13,416 nucleotides of DNA from Nitrososphaerota archaeon (GTDB lineage Archaea; Thermoproteota; Nitrososphaeria; Nitrososphaerales; Gagatemarchaeaceae): NCBI GenBank assembly GCA_005877225.1, contig VBPK01000151.1, positions 1-13,416 of the forward strand, read 5' to 3'. The stretch's first letter is position 1. Every line of letters starts with the position of its first letter. This document shows, piece by piece, positions 6,236 to 13,380 of the stretch. Made by a program: the position numbers and the translations under genes. The notes beneath the pieces were generated by a model, which was not told where the DNA came from, ran no database searches, and saw only the letters and a list, made by a program, of their open reading frames with translations.

Positions 6236-9200
6236 ATGGCGATGGAGCAGGCTCTCAAGACGATAGGGGGGATCAACTTCGCTCTCTTCTCACCGAACGA
6301 GATAAGGAAATACTCGGTCGCAGAGATAACTCAGCCGGAGACTTACGACGAGGACGGGATGCCGGTCCAGGGCGGCCTCATGGACAACAGGCTGGGGACG
6401 CTCGAGCCGGGCCAGAAGTGCGGGACCTGCGGGAACACAGCGGGGAGGTGCCCCGGCCACTTCGGGCACGTCGAGCTGGCCGAGCCCGTCCTTCACATCG
6501 CCTTCGTCGATGAGATCAACAGGCTGCTGCAGACGACGTGCAGGACGTGCGGGAGAATACTTCTCACCCAGCCCGAGCTCGACGCTTACAGGCAGAGGCT
6601 CTCCACCAAGACCGACTTCACCCCCAACCTCGCCGAGACCCTCGCGAAGGAGATAATGACGAGGGCGAAGAAGATCAAGCTCTGCCCTCACTGCGGGAAG
6701 CAGCAATACCAGATCGAGTTCACCAAGCCTACGATCTTCCACGAGATAACCGAGGAGGGAGGCGCCACGAGGCTCCTTCCCGTGGCGATAAGAGAGAGGC
6801 TGGAGAGGATAACGAACGACGACCTCGGGCTCCTCGGCTTCAACCCCGCCGCGGCGAGACCGGAGTGGTTCGTCCTCCAGGTTCTCCCCGTTCCCCCTCT
6901 CGCGGTCAGGCCCTCGATTACCCTCGAGTCGGGAATCCGGTCGGAGGACGACCTCACCCACAAGATCGTCGACATACTCAGAGTGAACCAGAGGGTGAGG
7001 GAGAGCAAGGAGTCGGGCACTCCTCACCTGATCGTCCAGGACCTCGTCGACCTCCTCCACTACCACGTCACGACATACTTCGACAACGAGGTCTCCGGGA
7101 TACCCCAGGCCCACCACCGCTCCGGGAGGCCCCTCAAGACCCTCAGCCAGAGACTGAAGGGGAAGGAGGGGAGGTTCAGGGGCTCACTCTCAGGGAAGCG
7201 GGTTGACTTCTCGAGCAGGACTGTCATCAGTCCCGACCCCTCGCTGGATATCGGGGAGGTCGGAGTGCCGTTCGAGATCGCAAAGAAACTCACGATTCCC
7301 GAGAAGGTATCCCCCTGGAACATCGATGCGCTGAAGGACCTCGTGATGAGAGGCCCCTTCGAGCATCCCGGGGCCAATTATGTCATCAGGCCGGACGGAG
7401 TGAAGATTAGACTCGACTTCGCCAGCGACAGAAAGGCGCTCGCCGACTCTCTCGTCTCGGGATACATCGTCGAAAGACACCTTATGGACGGCGATGTGGT
7501 CCTCTTCAACAGGCAGCCATCTCTTCACAGGATGTCGGTGATGGCGCACTTCGTGAGGGTCCTCCCTTTCCGGACCTTCAGGCTCCACCCCTCCGTCTGC
7601 CCTCCCTATAACGCCGACTTCGACGGCGACGAGATGAACCTCCACGTTCCACAGAGCGAGGAGTCGCGCTCGGAGGCCTTGATGCTGATGAGGGTCCAAG
7701 ACCAGATTCTCTCGCCTCGGTACGGGGGTCCGATAATAGGCGGGATCAGGGACTTCATCACCGCCGCCTTCCTGCTCACTAGAGACGAGACGACGCTAAC
7801 TCCCGCCGAGTTCTCCAACCTTGCGCTGATCGGCGGCTACGAGGATGACCTCCCCGAACCTGCCAACAGGGGCGCCCACCCCACCTACACGGGGAAGCAG
7901 CTCTTCTCCCTCTTCCTCCCGAAGGACCTCAACTACGTCCTCACATCGAAGTGGGCGAAGTCGATGAAGTCGGGAGAGACGAACGACGTCGTCATCAAGA
8001 ATGGTGAGCTCATCTCCGGGGTCGTCGACAAGGCTGTGATTGGTGCCGAGGAGCCCGACAGCCTCCTCCACCGAATTGCGAAGGACTACGGGAACGAGCA
8101 GGCGAGGCAGTTTCTCAACTCGATACTGAGGGTCTTGAAGACCTTCCTCACCAGGCGTGGTTTCAGCTACGGCTTCAACGAGCTTGAACTCCCCACCGAG
8201 GCGAAGGAGAAAATTCGAGAGACGCTCGACGAGGCGTACCATAACGTACTGGAGCTGAACAAGAAGTACAAGGCGGGAACGCTCGAGGGCACCAGAGGTC
8301 TCTCTCCGGAGGACACCCTCGAGTTCCATACGGTGAACGAACTCGCCCGCGCGAGAGAGAGGGCTGGGCGGATCGCCGACAAGGCGCTCCCAATCGAGAA
8401 CTCAGGCGCGATCATGGCGAGGACCGGAGCGAGGGGCTCCAGCCTGAACGTGGGGCAGATGACGGCCGCCCTGGGACAGCAGTCGGTCCGCGGGAAGAGG
8501 ATCGAAAAGGGGCTGAGGGGGAGGTCCCTCAGTCACTTCCCCTGGAACGACCCCTCTCCCGAGTCGAAGGGCTTCGTCAAGAGCAACTACAGGGATGGGC
8601 TCAACCCCACCGAGTTCTTCTTCCACGCGATGGGCGGGAGGGAGGGGCTGGTCGACACCGCGGTGAGGACACAGCAGAGCGGCTACATGCAGCGCCGCCT
8701 CGTGAATGCGCTGGAACACCTGAAGGTTGAGTACGACCTCACCGTCCGCGACCCCCACGGCCACATAATTCAGTTCCTTTACGGGGAAGACGGGGTCGAC
8801 CCGGCGAAAAGCGACCACGGGCGTCCCATAAACCTCGACAGATTGTTGGAGACCGAGGCGCTCGAGAACGCCTCCAAGGTCAAGCTGGGAGAGGCGGAGA
8901 CCGAGAAGCTCCTCAAGAAGTACGCCCCCAAACTCAACGACCGGCTTCTGAACGAGCTCAAGCAGAAGCTCGCCGAGAGCAAGCTCACGGAGCAGGGCGC
9001 GAAGAATGTCCTGGAGAAGGTTGAAGAGGCCCTGGACTACTCGAGAGTCGAGCCCGGCGAGGCCTCTGGAATAGTGGCGGCTCAGTCGATAGGCGAGCCC
9101 GGCACCCAGATGACCCTGAGAACCTTCCACGTCGCCGGTGTCAGGGAGAGAGACGTCACGCTCGGCCTCCCTAGGCTGATGGAAATCGTCGACGCGCGCA

Positions 9201-10021
9201 AGATCCCGGCAAAGCCTTCGATGGACATCTACCTCGACGAAGAGCACAGGACCGCCAACGAGAAGGCGCTGAAGGTCGCGAAGGAGATTCTCTTCACGAA
9301 GGTGGGGAACGTCGTCGAGTACAGCGAGGTCGACCCCACCGAGGGGATCAAGCTGCACCTGAGCCAGGACACGATGCTGGACCGAGACGCAAAGGCCGAG
9401 GAGGTCGCAAAGGTGATAGAGACAGGGAAGAGGAATGTCCAGATAGACAAGGGAGGAAAGGTAATCAGGGTAAACATGGAGAACGCGGACCTTTCCACAC
9501 TCTTCACGCTGAGGAACAAGGTCCTCAACATGAAGCTGAAGGGAATCCCGGGGATCACACGCGTCACCGTGGTCAAGGAAGGCGACGAGTGGTTCATCCA
9601 GACGACGGGATCCAACCTGGGGAAGGTCGTGGCCGTGAATGGAGTCGACCCGAAGAGGGTCATAACGAACAACGTTCACGAAGTCGCTCAGGTCCTCGGC
9701 ATCGAGGCTGCGAGGCAGACGCTCATCCGGGAGGTGATGAGCACCCTCGACGAGCAGGGGTTGGAGGTCGACATACGGCACATCTTCTTGGTGGCCGACC
9801 TGATGACCGCCAAGGGCTACATCCAGCAGATCGGGAGGCACGGCATCGCCGGAGCCAAGAGCAGCGTCCTCGCGAGGGCCGCCTTCGAGATTACGGTCCC
9901 CACGCTCGCCGAAGCGGCTGTCAAGGGCGAAGCGGAGGAGCTGAAGGGTGTGACCGAAAACGTGATAGTGGGGCTGCCGATTCCCGTCGGGACCGGCATG
10001 ATCGACCTCTACATGAGCTGA
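6236..10021 (+). CDS. rpoA: DNA-directed RNA polymerase subunit A, unsplit A'+A'' (1261 aa)
   Basis: Largest catalytic subunit of RNA polymerase, the homologue of Rpb1 and bacterial beta'. It carries the active-site magnesium loop NADFDGDEMN with Asp461, Asp463 and Asp465. The N-terminal clamp zinc site is C62-x2-C65-x6-C72-x2-H75, and a second Cys set is C102/C105 with C150/C153. The dock/switch-2 region reads RLKGKEGRFRGSLSGKRVDF. The A'' trigger loop region (QSIGEPGTQMTLRTFH, residues 950-965) is followed by GLPRLMEIVDARK and, near the end, QIGRHGIAGAKSSVLARAAF. In most Archaea the gene is split near what is residue 885-890 here, where this chain runs on through a charged helical linker. 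An unsplit RpoA points to Nitrososphaeria (Thaumarchaeota) or close relatives. Either Met1 or Met3 may be the start. Spacers are 4 nt on both sides, inside the rpo operon. Confidence 0.98.
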   Translation: MAMEQALKTIGGINFALFSPNEIRKYSVAEITQPETYDEDGMPVQGGLMDNRLGTLEPGQKCGTCGNTAGRCPGHFGHVELAEPVLHIAFVDEINRLLQTTCRTCGRILLTQPELDAYRQRLSTKTDFTPNLAETLAKEIMTRAKKIKLCPHCGKQQYQIEFTKPTIFHEITEEGGATRLLPVAIRERLERITNDDLGLLGFNPAAARPEWFVLQVLPVPPLAVRPSITLESGIRSEDDLTHKIVDILRVNQRVRESKESGTPHLIVQDLVDLLHYHVTTYFDNEVSGIPQAHHRSGRPLKTLSQRLKGKEGRFRGSLSGKRVDFSSRTVISPDPSLDIGEVGVPFEIAKKLTIPEKVSPWNIDALKDLVMRGPFEHPGANYVIRPDGVKIRLDFASDRKALADSLVSGYIVERHLMDGDVVLFNRQPSLHRMSVMAHFVRVLPFRTFRLHPSVCPPYNADFDGDEMNLHVPQSEESRSEALMLMRVQDQILSPRYGGPIIGGIRDFITAAFLLTRDETTLTPAEFSNLALIGGYEDDLPEPANRGAHPTYTGKQLFSLFLPKDLNYVLTSKWAKSMKSGETNDVVIKNGELISGVVDKAVIGAEEPDSLLHRIAKDYGNEQARQFLNSILRVLKTFLTRRGFSYGFNELELPTEAKEKIRETLDEAYHNVLELNKKYKAGTLEGTRGLSPEDTLEFHTVNELARARERAGRIADKALPIENSGAIMARTGARGSSLNVGQMTAALGQQSVRGKRIEKGLRGRSLSHFPWNDPSPESKGFVKSNYRDGLNPTEFFFHAMGGREGLVDTAVRTQQSGYMQRRLVNALEHLKVEYDLTVRDPHGHIIQFLYGEDGVDPAKSDHGRPINLDRLLETEALENASKVKLGEAETEKLLKKYAPKLNDRLLNELKQKLAESKLTEQGAKNVLEKVEEALDYSRVEPGEASGIVAAQSIGEPGTQMTLRTFHVAGVRERDVTLGLPRLMEIVDARKIPAKPSMDIYLDEEHRTANEKALKVAKEILFTKVGNVVEYSEVDPTEGIKLHLSQDTMLDRDAKAEEVAKVIETGKRNVQIDKGGKVIRVNMENADLSTLFTLRNKVLNMKLKGIPGITRVTVVKEGDEWFIQTTGSNLGKVVAVNGVDPKRVITNNVHEVAQVLGIEAARQTLIREVMSTLDEQGLEVDIRHIFLVADLMTAKGYIQQIGRHGIAGAKSSVLARAAFEITVPTLAEAAVKGEAEELKGVTENVIVGLPIPVGTGMIDLYMS

Positions 10022-10025
10022 TCGG

Positions 10026-10328
10026 ATGCCCGAAGCATCTCAGCTGGCGAAGATACTCAAGGACTCGATGAAGGGTGGGAAATACCTCCTTGGCGCCAAG
10101 GAGGTGGTATCCGGGATGAAAGGCTCGCGGGTGATACTATGTACCAAGTCGCTCCCCCCGCGCCTTGGAGCTAGGGTCAGAAGCGAGGCACAGAGGCAGG
10201 AGGTACCGGTCGTCGACCTCAAGGCGACCTCCTCTGAGCTTGCGAGGATGTTGGGGAGACCCTTCAGGGTCTCTGTCATCGCCCTGAGGTCGCTCGGTGA
10301 GAACGAGCTGAAGCAGCTCCAGAGGTGA
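10026..10328 (+). CDS. rpl30e: ribosomal protein L30e (eL30)
   Basis: A 100-residue protein of the L7Ae/L30e RNA-binding family, a component of the archaeal large ribosomal subunit. The family pattern is visible: an N-terminal helix (LAKILKDSMKGGKYLLGAKEVVSGM, given here only by its position at residues 7-31), a beta strand SRVILCTKSLPP, the helix ARVRSEAQRQEVPVVDL, the SELARMLGRPFRVSVIAL core, and a short C-terminal helix. Its position between rpoA and the nusA-like gene is the conserved archaeal order, which supports L30e over L7Ae. It starts 4 nt after the rpoA stop. Its end overlaps the sequence aggtga (10323-10328), which can serve as the SD for the next gene. Confidence 0.9.
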   Translation: MPEASQLAKILKDSMKGGKYLLGAKEVVSGMKGSRVILCTKSLPPRLGARVRSEAQRQEVPVVDLKATSSELARMLGRPFRVSVIALRSLGENELKQLQR

Positions 10329-10335
10329 AGGCGGA

Positions 10336-10344
10336 ACGACAGAG
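10336..10344 (+). promoter_or_regulatory. candidate non-AUG (ACG) start of the nusA-like gene behind an SD
   Basis: The nusA frame is open upstream of its first ATG (10375) back to 10312, and it encodes the family's usual N-terminal residues there. No ATG, GTG or TTG occurs in frame in that stretch. The ACG at 10336 would give (M)TEIRLTSEQLGLMSLF. It lies 7 nt after aggtga (10323-10328), a good match to the archaeal SD consensus that overlaps the rpl30e stop. A single missing base joining this frame to the GTG at 10325 is the alternative explanation. Confidence 0.35.
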
Positions 10345-10374
10345 ATCAGGCTGACTTCAGAACAGCTCGGCCTG

Positions 10375-10779
10375 ATGTCGCTATTCCAGAACATGAGCGG
10401 GGCGACGGCGAAGGACTGCATAATCGACGAGAAGCAGGGCCGGCTCATCTTCGTCGTGGGCAGGGGGCAGATGGGCCTCGCGATAGGCAAGAAGGGTGCA
10501 TCGGTCAAGAACATCGAAAGGGCAGTCAGGAAGCCCGTCGAGGTGGTCGAGTGGTCCGATGACCTCGCGGAGATGATAAAGAACTCTCTCGACCCTCGCT
10601 ATGTCCAGGAGGTAAAGGTGGAGGAGAGGCTGGACGGGACGAAGGGCGTGGTCGTCGTCGTCGAGCAGAAGCACAAGGGTGCCGTGCTGGGGAGGGGAGG
10701 GAGGAACGCTGAAAAGGTTAGGCTTCTCGCGAGGCGCTACTTTGAAATCACAAACGTCCAGATCACGACCCCCCTCTGA
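10375..10779 (+). CDS. nusA: NusA-like KH-domain transcription factor (true start probably upstream)
   Basis: Archaeal NusA homologue: a small cytosolic RNA-binding protein made of two tandem KH domains, without the N-terminal polymerase-binding and S1 domains of bacterial NusA. It is thought to act in transcription termination or elongation. KH1 has the GxxG loop in GLAIGKKGASVKNIERAV. KH2 has it in GAVLGRGGRNAEKVRLLARR. From the first ATG the protein is 134 residues, but that ATG lacks an SD and falls inside the conserved N-terminal segment. Codons 10336-10374, in frame, read TEIRLTSEQLGL, as expected for this family. The real product is therefore probably about 147 residues, starting at a non-standard codon or after an unseen 1-nt indel. 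The gene sits between rpl30e and rps12, the conserved archaeal arrangement. Confidence 0.88.
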   Translation: MSLFQNMSGATAKDCIIDEKQGRLIFVVGRGQMGLAIGKKGASVKNIERAVRKPVEVVEWSDDLAEMIKNSLDPRYVQEVKVEERLDGTKGVVVVVEQKHKGAVLGRGGRNAEKVRLLARRYFEITNVQITTPL

Positions 10780-10782
10780 AAA

Positions 10783-10790
10783 TTTTTATA
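10783..10790 (+). promoter_or_regulatory. TATA box for rps12-rps7
   Basis: The sequence tttttata, preceded by ctgaaaa (BRE-like purines), overlaps the end of nusA's flank. It is centred about 28 nt before the rps12 ATG at 10815. This is the best-placed archaeal promoter in the window and would give a leaderless or nearly leaderless mRNA. The gap has no SD before the ATG, which agrees. The T-run could also weaken read-through from the rpo operon. Confidence 0.55.
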
Positions 10791-10814
10791 GAGACCGAAG
10801 AGTCGCCCGTAAAG

Positions 10815-11252
10815 ATGTCAGGCTCCCCTAGAGGCGAATTCGCGGCGCGGCAGATAAAGCTCAAGCGTCAACGCCTTCGCTGGGGAGACAAGTACTACAA
10901 GAGAAGGATGCTGGGCCTCGACTTCAAGGCCGACCCACTCGAGGGTTCTCCGCAGGCGCGCGGGATAGTCCTTGAGAAGGTGGGGGTCGAGTCGAAGCAG
11001 CCGAACTCAGCGATCCGAAAATGTTGCAGGGTCCAGATAGTCAAGAACGGAAAGCAGGTGACAGCCTTCCTCCCGGGGGACGGTGCGCTCAACTTCGTCG
11101 ATGAGCACGATGAGGTCGTGCTGGAGGGGATAGGCGGCTCAATGGGGCGCGCGATGGGCGACATCCCCGGGGTGAGGTGGAAGGTTTTCAAGGTCAACGG
11201 GGTCTCGCTCAACGAGCTCGTCTACGGAAGGAAGGAGAAGCCTAGGCGGTAA
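10815..11252 (+). CDS. rps12: 30S ribosomal protein uS12
   Basis: Universal small-subunit protein at the decoding centre, needed for accurate tRNA selection. The 145-residue length and sequence are typical of archaeal/eukaryotic uS12. The decoding loop is KQPNSAIRKCCRVQI at residues 61-75. It is followed by NGKQVTAFLPGDGALNF and the second conserved loop at about residues 105-120 (GIGGSMGRAMGDIPGVRWKV). The C-terminus ELVYGRKEKPRR is also characteristic. The start ATG at 10815 lies about 28 nt behind a strong TATA box, so it is probably read from a leaderless transcript separate from the rpo genes. rps7 follows after 2 nt and should share the transcript. Confidence 0.97.
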   Translation: MSGSPRGEFAARQIKLKRQRLRWGDKYYKRRMLGLDFKADPLEGSPQARGIVLEKVGVESKQPNSAIRKCCRVQIVKNGKQVTAFLPGDGALNFVDEHDEVVLEGIGGSMGRAMGDIPGVRWKVFKVNGVSLNELVYGRKEKPRR

Positions 11253-11254
11253 CC

Positions 11255-11866
11255 TTGAGCAGGACAACGCTCGAGTACCCCAATCTCTTGCTCTGGGGGA
11301 GGTGGGACCTCTCCGGCGTCAAGGTGCAGGACCCCGGCCTCCAGGGCGTGATAAGCCTGAGACCTGTTCTTGTGCCGACGTCGGGGGGCCGCCACGAGCA
11401 CAAGAAATTCGCGAAGGCGAGGGTCAACATCGTCGAGAGGCTCATCAACCAGATGATGCACTTCGGCAAGCGCTACGCGAAGAACACCGGAAGGATGGGA
11501 GGGAAGAAGGCCCACGCGATGAACATCGTCAGAACCGCATTCGAGATCGTCCAGCTCAGGACGGGTCAGAACCCGGTGCAACAGCTTGTGTACGCGATAG
11601 AGAAGTCCGCCCCGAACGAGGATACCACACGGATGAGCTACGGAGGCGTCGTCTACCACCTCTCTGTAGACATCTCTCCGATCAGGAGGGTCGACCTGGC
11701 CCTTCGTTTCATCTCGGAGGGCGTTCGGGAGATCGCCTTCACATCCCCGAAGAGCATCGAGGAGATTCTCGCCGACGAGATAAGGCTAGCCGCATCGGGC
11801 GACTCGAACAGCTACTCGGTCAAGAAGAAGAACGAGCAAGAGCGCGTCGCGATGGCGTCTAGGTAG
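11255..11866 (+). CDS. rps7: 30S ribosomal protein uS7
   Basis: Universal small-subunit protein that nucleates assembly of the 30S head and contacts E-site tRNA and mRNA. The 203-residue length fits archaeal uS7. It has the archaeal N-terminal segment (LLLWGRWDLSGVKVQDPGL), then RHEHKKFAKARVNIVERLIN, the helix pair NTGRMGGKKAHAMNIV, GQNPVQQLVYAIEKSAP, and VDISPIRRVDLALRFISEG. The start is a TTG 2 nt after the rps12 stop. No ATG occurs in frame before about residue 68, which would remove conserved sequence, so TTG is the supported choice. The last 8 nt overlap the 3' end of the convergent hydrolase gene. A pyrimidine-rich stretch (11872-11905) just after the stop may help terminate transcription. 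Confidence 0.96.
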   Translation: MSRTTLEYPNLLLWGRWDLSGVKVQDPGLQGVISLRPVLVPTSGGRHEHKKFAKARVNIVERLINQMMHFGKRYAKNTGRMGGKKAHAMNIVRTAFEIVQLRTGQNPVQQLVYAIEKSAPNEDTTRMSYGGVVYHLSVDISPIRRVDLALRFISEGVREIAFTSPKSIEEILADEIRLAASGDSNSYSVKKKNEQERVAMASR

Positions 11867-12584
11867 AGGTTATCCCTCCCTCCCGCTCGTCGTCCTTCTT
11901 CTTCAGTGCCATCCCTCTGAGCTCATTCTCCATCTCGGGTGGTTCCATAATCACCCCCTCGGGGTCGCGAATGAACCTCATGATCAGGCCAAGAATCTCC
12001 TCGCTCCTGAACCTCTCCAGCTTGTGAGAGATGGTGAAACCGAACCTTGGGTCCTTCGCGACCGGCGGCAGTGTTTCGAGTCGCGAGGTCGCTATCGCGT
12101 CGCGGAGCGAGTAACCCGCCTTCAGTTGTGTAACGAGGTCATCCTCAGCCCAGATTATCAGGGTGGGCCTGCCCATCTTCCTCAGCCTTGGGAGCTGGTC
12201 CTTATCGTAGGTGCTCGCGATTAGGACGAGTGAGTTCACCGTCGCGGGCCACTCCAGCGCGTACTCGAGGGCGATTTGCCCGCCCCAGCTCGAGCCAACG
12301 ATTGAAACCTTCTCGAGGGCGAGCCTTTCCATCAACTCGTGAAGGACTAGAGCCTGCTTTCGATGGTCGGGGGTTTCAGTCGGTTTCGAAGACCCTCCGT
12401 ACCCGAGGAGGTCTGGCATGATCAGATGGTTTCCCTCAGAGAGCTGAAGCAGAGGCTCCCAGACCCTCCAGTTCTCCCTGTGGTCGCTCCCGTGCAGCAT
12501 GACGAGACTCTCCCCCTTCCCGGCTTCCGCGTACCTCAGGGTGTACTCGCCGACGCCGACCTTCTTTTCAACGGGGGTAATCAT
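11859..12584 (-). CDS. alpha/beta-hydrolase fold protein with very short cap region
   Basis: A 241-residue soluble alpha/beta hydrolase, predicted to hydrolyse an ester, amide or similar bond; the substrate is unknown. Visible features: the oxyanion-hole motif HGSDHRENW at residues 31-39, the PDLLGYGGSSKP strand/loop at 57-68, the nucleophile elbow G-S-S-W-G with Ser99 as nucleophile, the acid strand PTLIIWAEDD with Asp148 or Asp149, and His187 (ISHKLERF) as the likely catalytic histidine. Between strand VLIAS (about 120-124) and PTLIIW (140) there are only about 15 residues, where most relatives carry a 50-80-residue helical cap, so the active site should be open. The C-terminal tail is highly charged (KKKDDEREGG). 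An SD-like ggggag lies about 10 nt before the ATG. It is convergent with rps7, with an 8-nt overlap of the 3' ends. Confidence 0.85.
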   Translation of the reverse strand: MITPVEKKVGVGEYTLRYAEAGKGESLVMLHGSDHRENWRVWEPLLQLSEGNHLIMPDLLGYGGSSKPTETPDHRKQALVLHELMERLALEKVSIVGSSWGGQIALEYALEWPATVNSLVLIASTYDKDQLPRLRKMGRPTLIIWAEDDLVTQLKAGYSLRDAIATSRLETLPPVAKDPRFGFTISHKLERFRSEEILGLIMRFIRDPEGVIMEPPEMENELRGMALKKKDDEREGGITST

Positions 12585-12657
12585 ACTGTCGTCTTCTCCC
12601 CTTCTCGCCCGCCCATTTCAAACGTTTCGAATACACGCGTAGATGAGCAATCCATAA

Positions 12658-12667
12658 CCCTAATTAA
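12658..12667 (+). promoter_or_regulatory. TATA-like element before the 57-residue gene
   Basis: The AT-rich element ccctaattaa stands in the gap between the hydrolase and the first small membrane protein. Its centre is about 38 nt before the ATG at 12702, so transcription would start near 12690 with a very short leader. This is moderate evidence that the small gene downstream is expressed. Confidence 0.35.
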
Positions 12668-12701
12668 CGGAAGGGTAACAACGAAGAATCGGCAGAACTG
12701 A

Positions 12702-12875
12702 ATGAGTCAAGATCCGGCTGCAATCTTCGGAGCCCTGCTCAAAGTCTGCATCAATGAAGAGGCTGCTGAGGATAGCCGCCGCCTGGCGAAGGTAGAGATC
12801 GCCTTCTTCTCCCTCGGAGTCTTGAGTAGCACCCTCACCGCCTATGTTCTGTTCCAAATCGGCCTGGTCGTCTAA
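12702..12875 (+). CDS. small predicted single-pass membrane protein (57 aa)
   Basis: A short gene encoding 57 residues. The N-terminal 30 residues are charged and helical (KVCINEEAAEDSRRLAKVE spans the middle). Residues 31-57 form one hydrophobic segment (IAFFSLGVLSSTLTAYVLFQ), likely a transmembrane helix ending almost at the C-terminus. That topology resembles a tail-anchored protein. A TATA-like element lies just upstream. An 85-residue minus-strand frame covers the same DNA but has unlikely composition and no promoter. I do not recognise the family. The 76-nt gap to the next small membrane-protein gene on the same strand leaves a shared transcript possible. Confidence 0.5.
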   Translation: MSQDPAAIFGALLKVCINEEAAEDSRRLAKVEIAFFSLGVLSSTLTAYVLFQIGLVV

Positions 12876-12951
12876 AGAATTCAACTGATGTGTAAACGAT
12901 AACTCTCTCGGTTGCATTTACCACCCGAAGGACTCTCAGAGTAAGATCAAC

Positions 12952-13158
12952 ATGGGAAGAAAGGCAGTGCTCACCGGATTCTGGCTCATGGGGTACGCTC
13001 TCGGCTTCTTCGCCTGGATAGTGAGGAAACCGATACTCGACTTCGTGATGACACTCGGCTTCAGCGAGGAACTGGCCGGGGCGATGATCACGGGGTTCGC
13101 CGGGTCGGTCGTGATGCTCGTGGGCGTCATCCTCTGGAGCTATCTGGCGCAGAGCTAG
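12952..13158 (+). CDS. small predicted two-helix membrane protein (68 aa)
   Basis: This 68-residue protein has two hydrophobic segments, about residues 5-24 (AVLTGFWLMGYALGFFAWIV) and 44-65 (MITGFAGSVVMLVGVILWSY). They are joined by a short loop with RKP and acidic residues (RKPILDFVMTLGFSEELAG). It is probably a membrane hairpin. Gly-rich small-residue positions in both helices could allow helix packing or oligomerisation. There is no signal peptide, and I recognise no family. A weak AT-rich element (gcatttac, near 12915-12922) lies about 33 nt before the ATG; no clear SD is present. Good codon composition and the clean hydrophobic pattern argue that it is real. Confidence 0.6.
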   Translation: MGRKAVLTGFWLMGYALGFFAWIVRKPILDFVMTLGFSEELAGAMITGFAGSVVMLVGVILWSYLAQS

Positions 13159-13195
13159 AAGCCGATTCGCAAGAAGGGCCAGCGACTCGTCGGGA

Positions 13196-13380
13196 TTATG
13201 CCGACTGATTGTCCTTTTTCAAGTGTTTCAGCTCTTCAGGTCTCACAAGCCCGAACACTTCCCCGCATCGATGCCGCGCAGGGAGTTCCGAGCGGCTCTT
13301 GCGGCAGCCGCCTCCGCCTCAAGGTGACCAGCAGGAAGCTGGTTGACGCCGAACGGGACGTCGAGCGGGTCATATTTCAC
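13196..13380 (-). pseudogene. possible small gene interrupted by a 1-nt frameshift
   Basis: On the minus strand a GTG at 13378-13380 follows an SD-like ggaagga by about 8 nt. It opens a 45-codon frame (stop 13243-13245) reading KYDPLDVPFGVNQLPAGHL and then an Ala/Arg-rich helix. Just before that stop the protein-like signal moves to another frame, which continues GEVFGLVRPEELKHLKKD to a taa at 13196-13198. One added base in the G-run around 13259-13264 would join them into about 61 residues. All three minus frames contain a stop close to the right edge, so the gene would begin inside the window. This may be a sequencing error, a decayed gene or chance. A plus-strand frame (13198 to the edge) is also open but has no SD. 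Function unknown. Confidence 0.25.

Noticed and set aside
12660..12917. 85-codon minus-strand frame opposite the 57-residue membrane protein
   Set aside because: Its translation has no hydrophobic core or motif and no promoter, while the plus strand encodes a clear transmembrane helix behind a TATA-like element.
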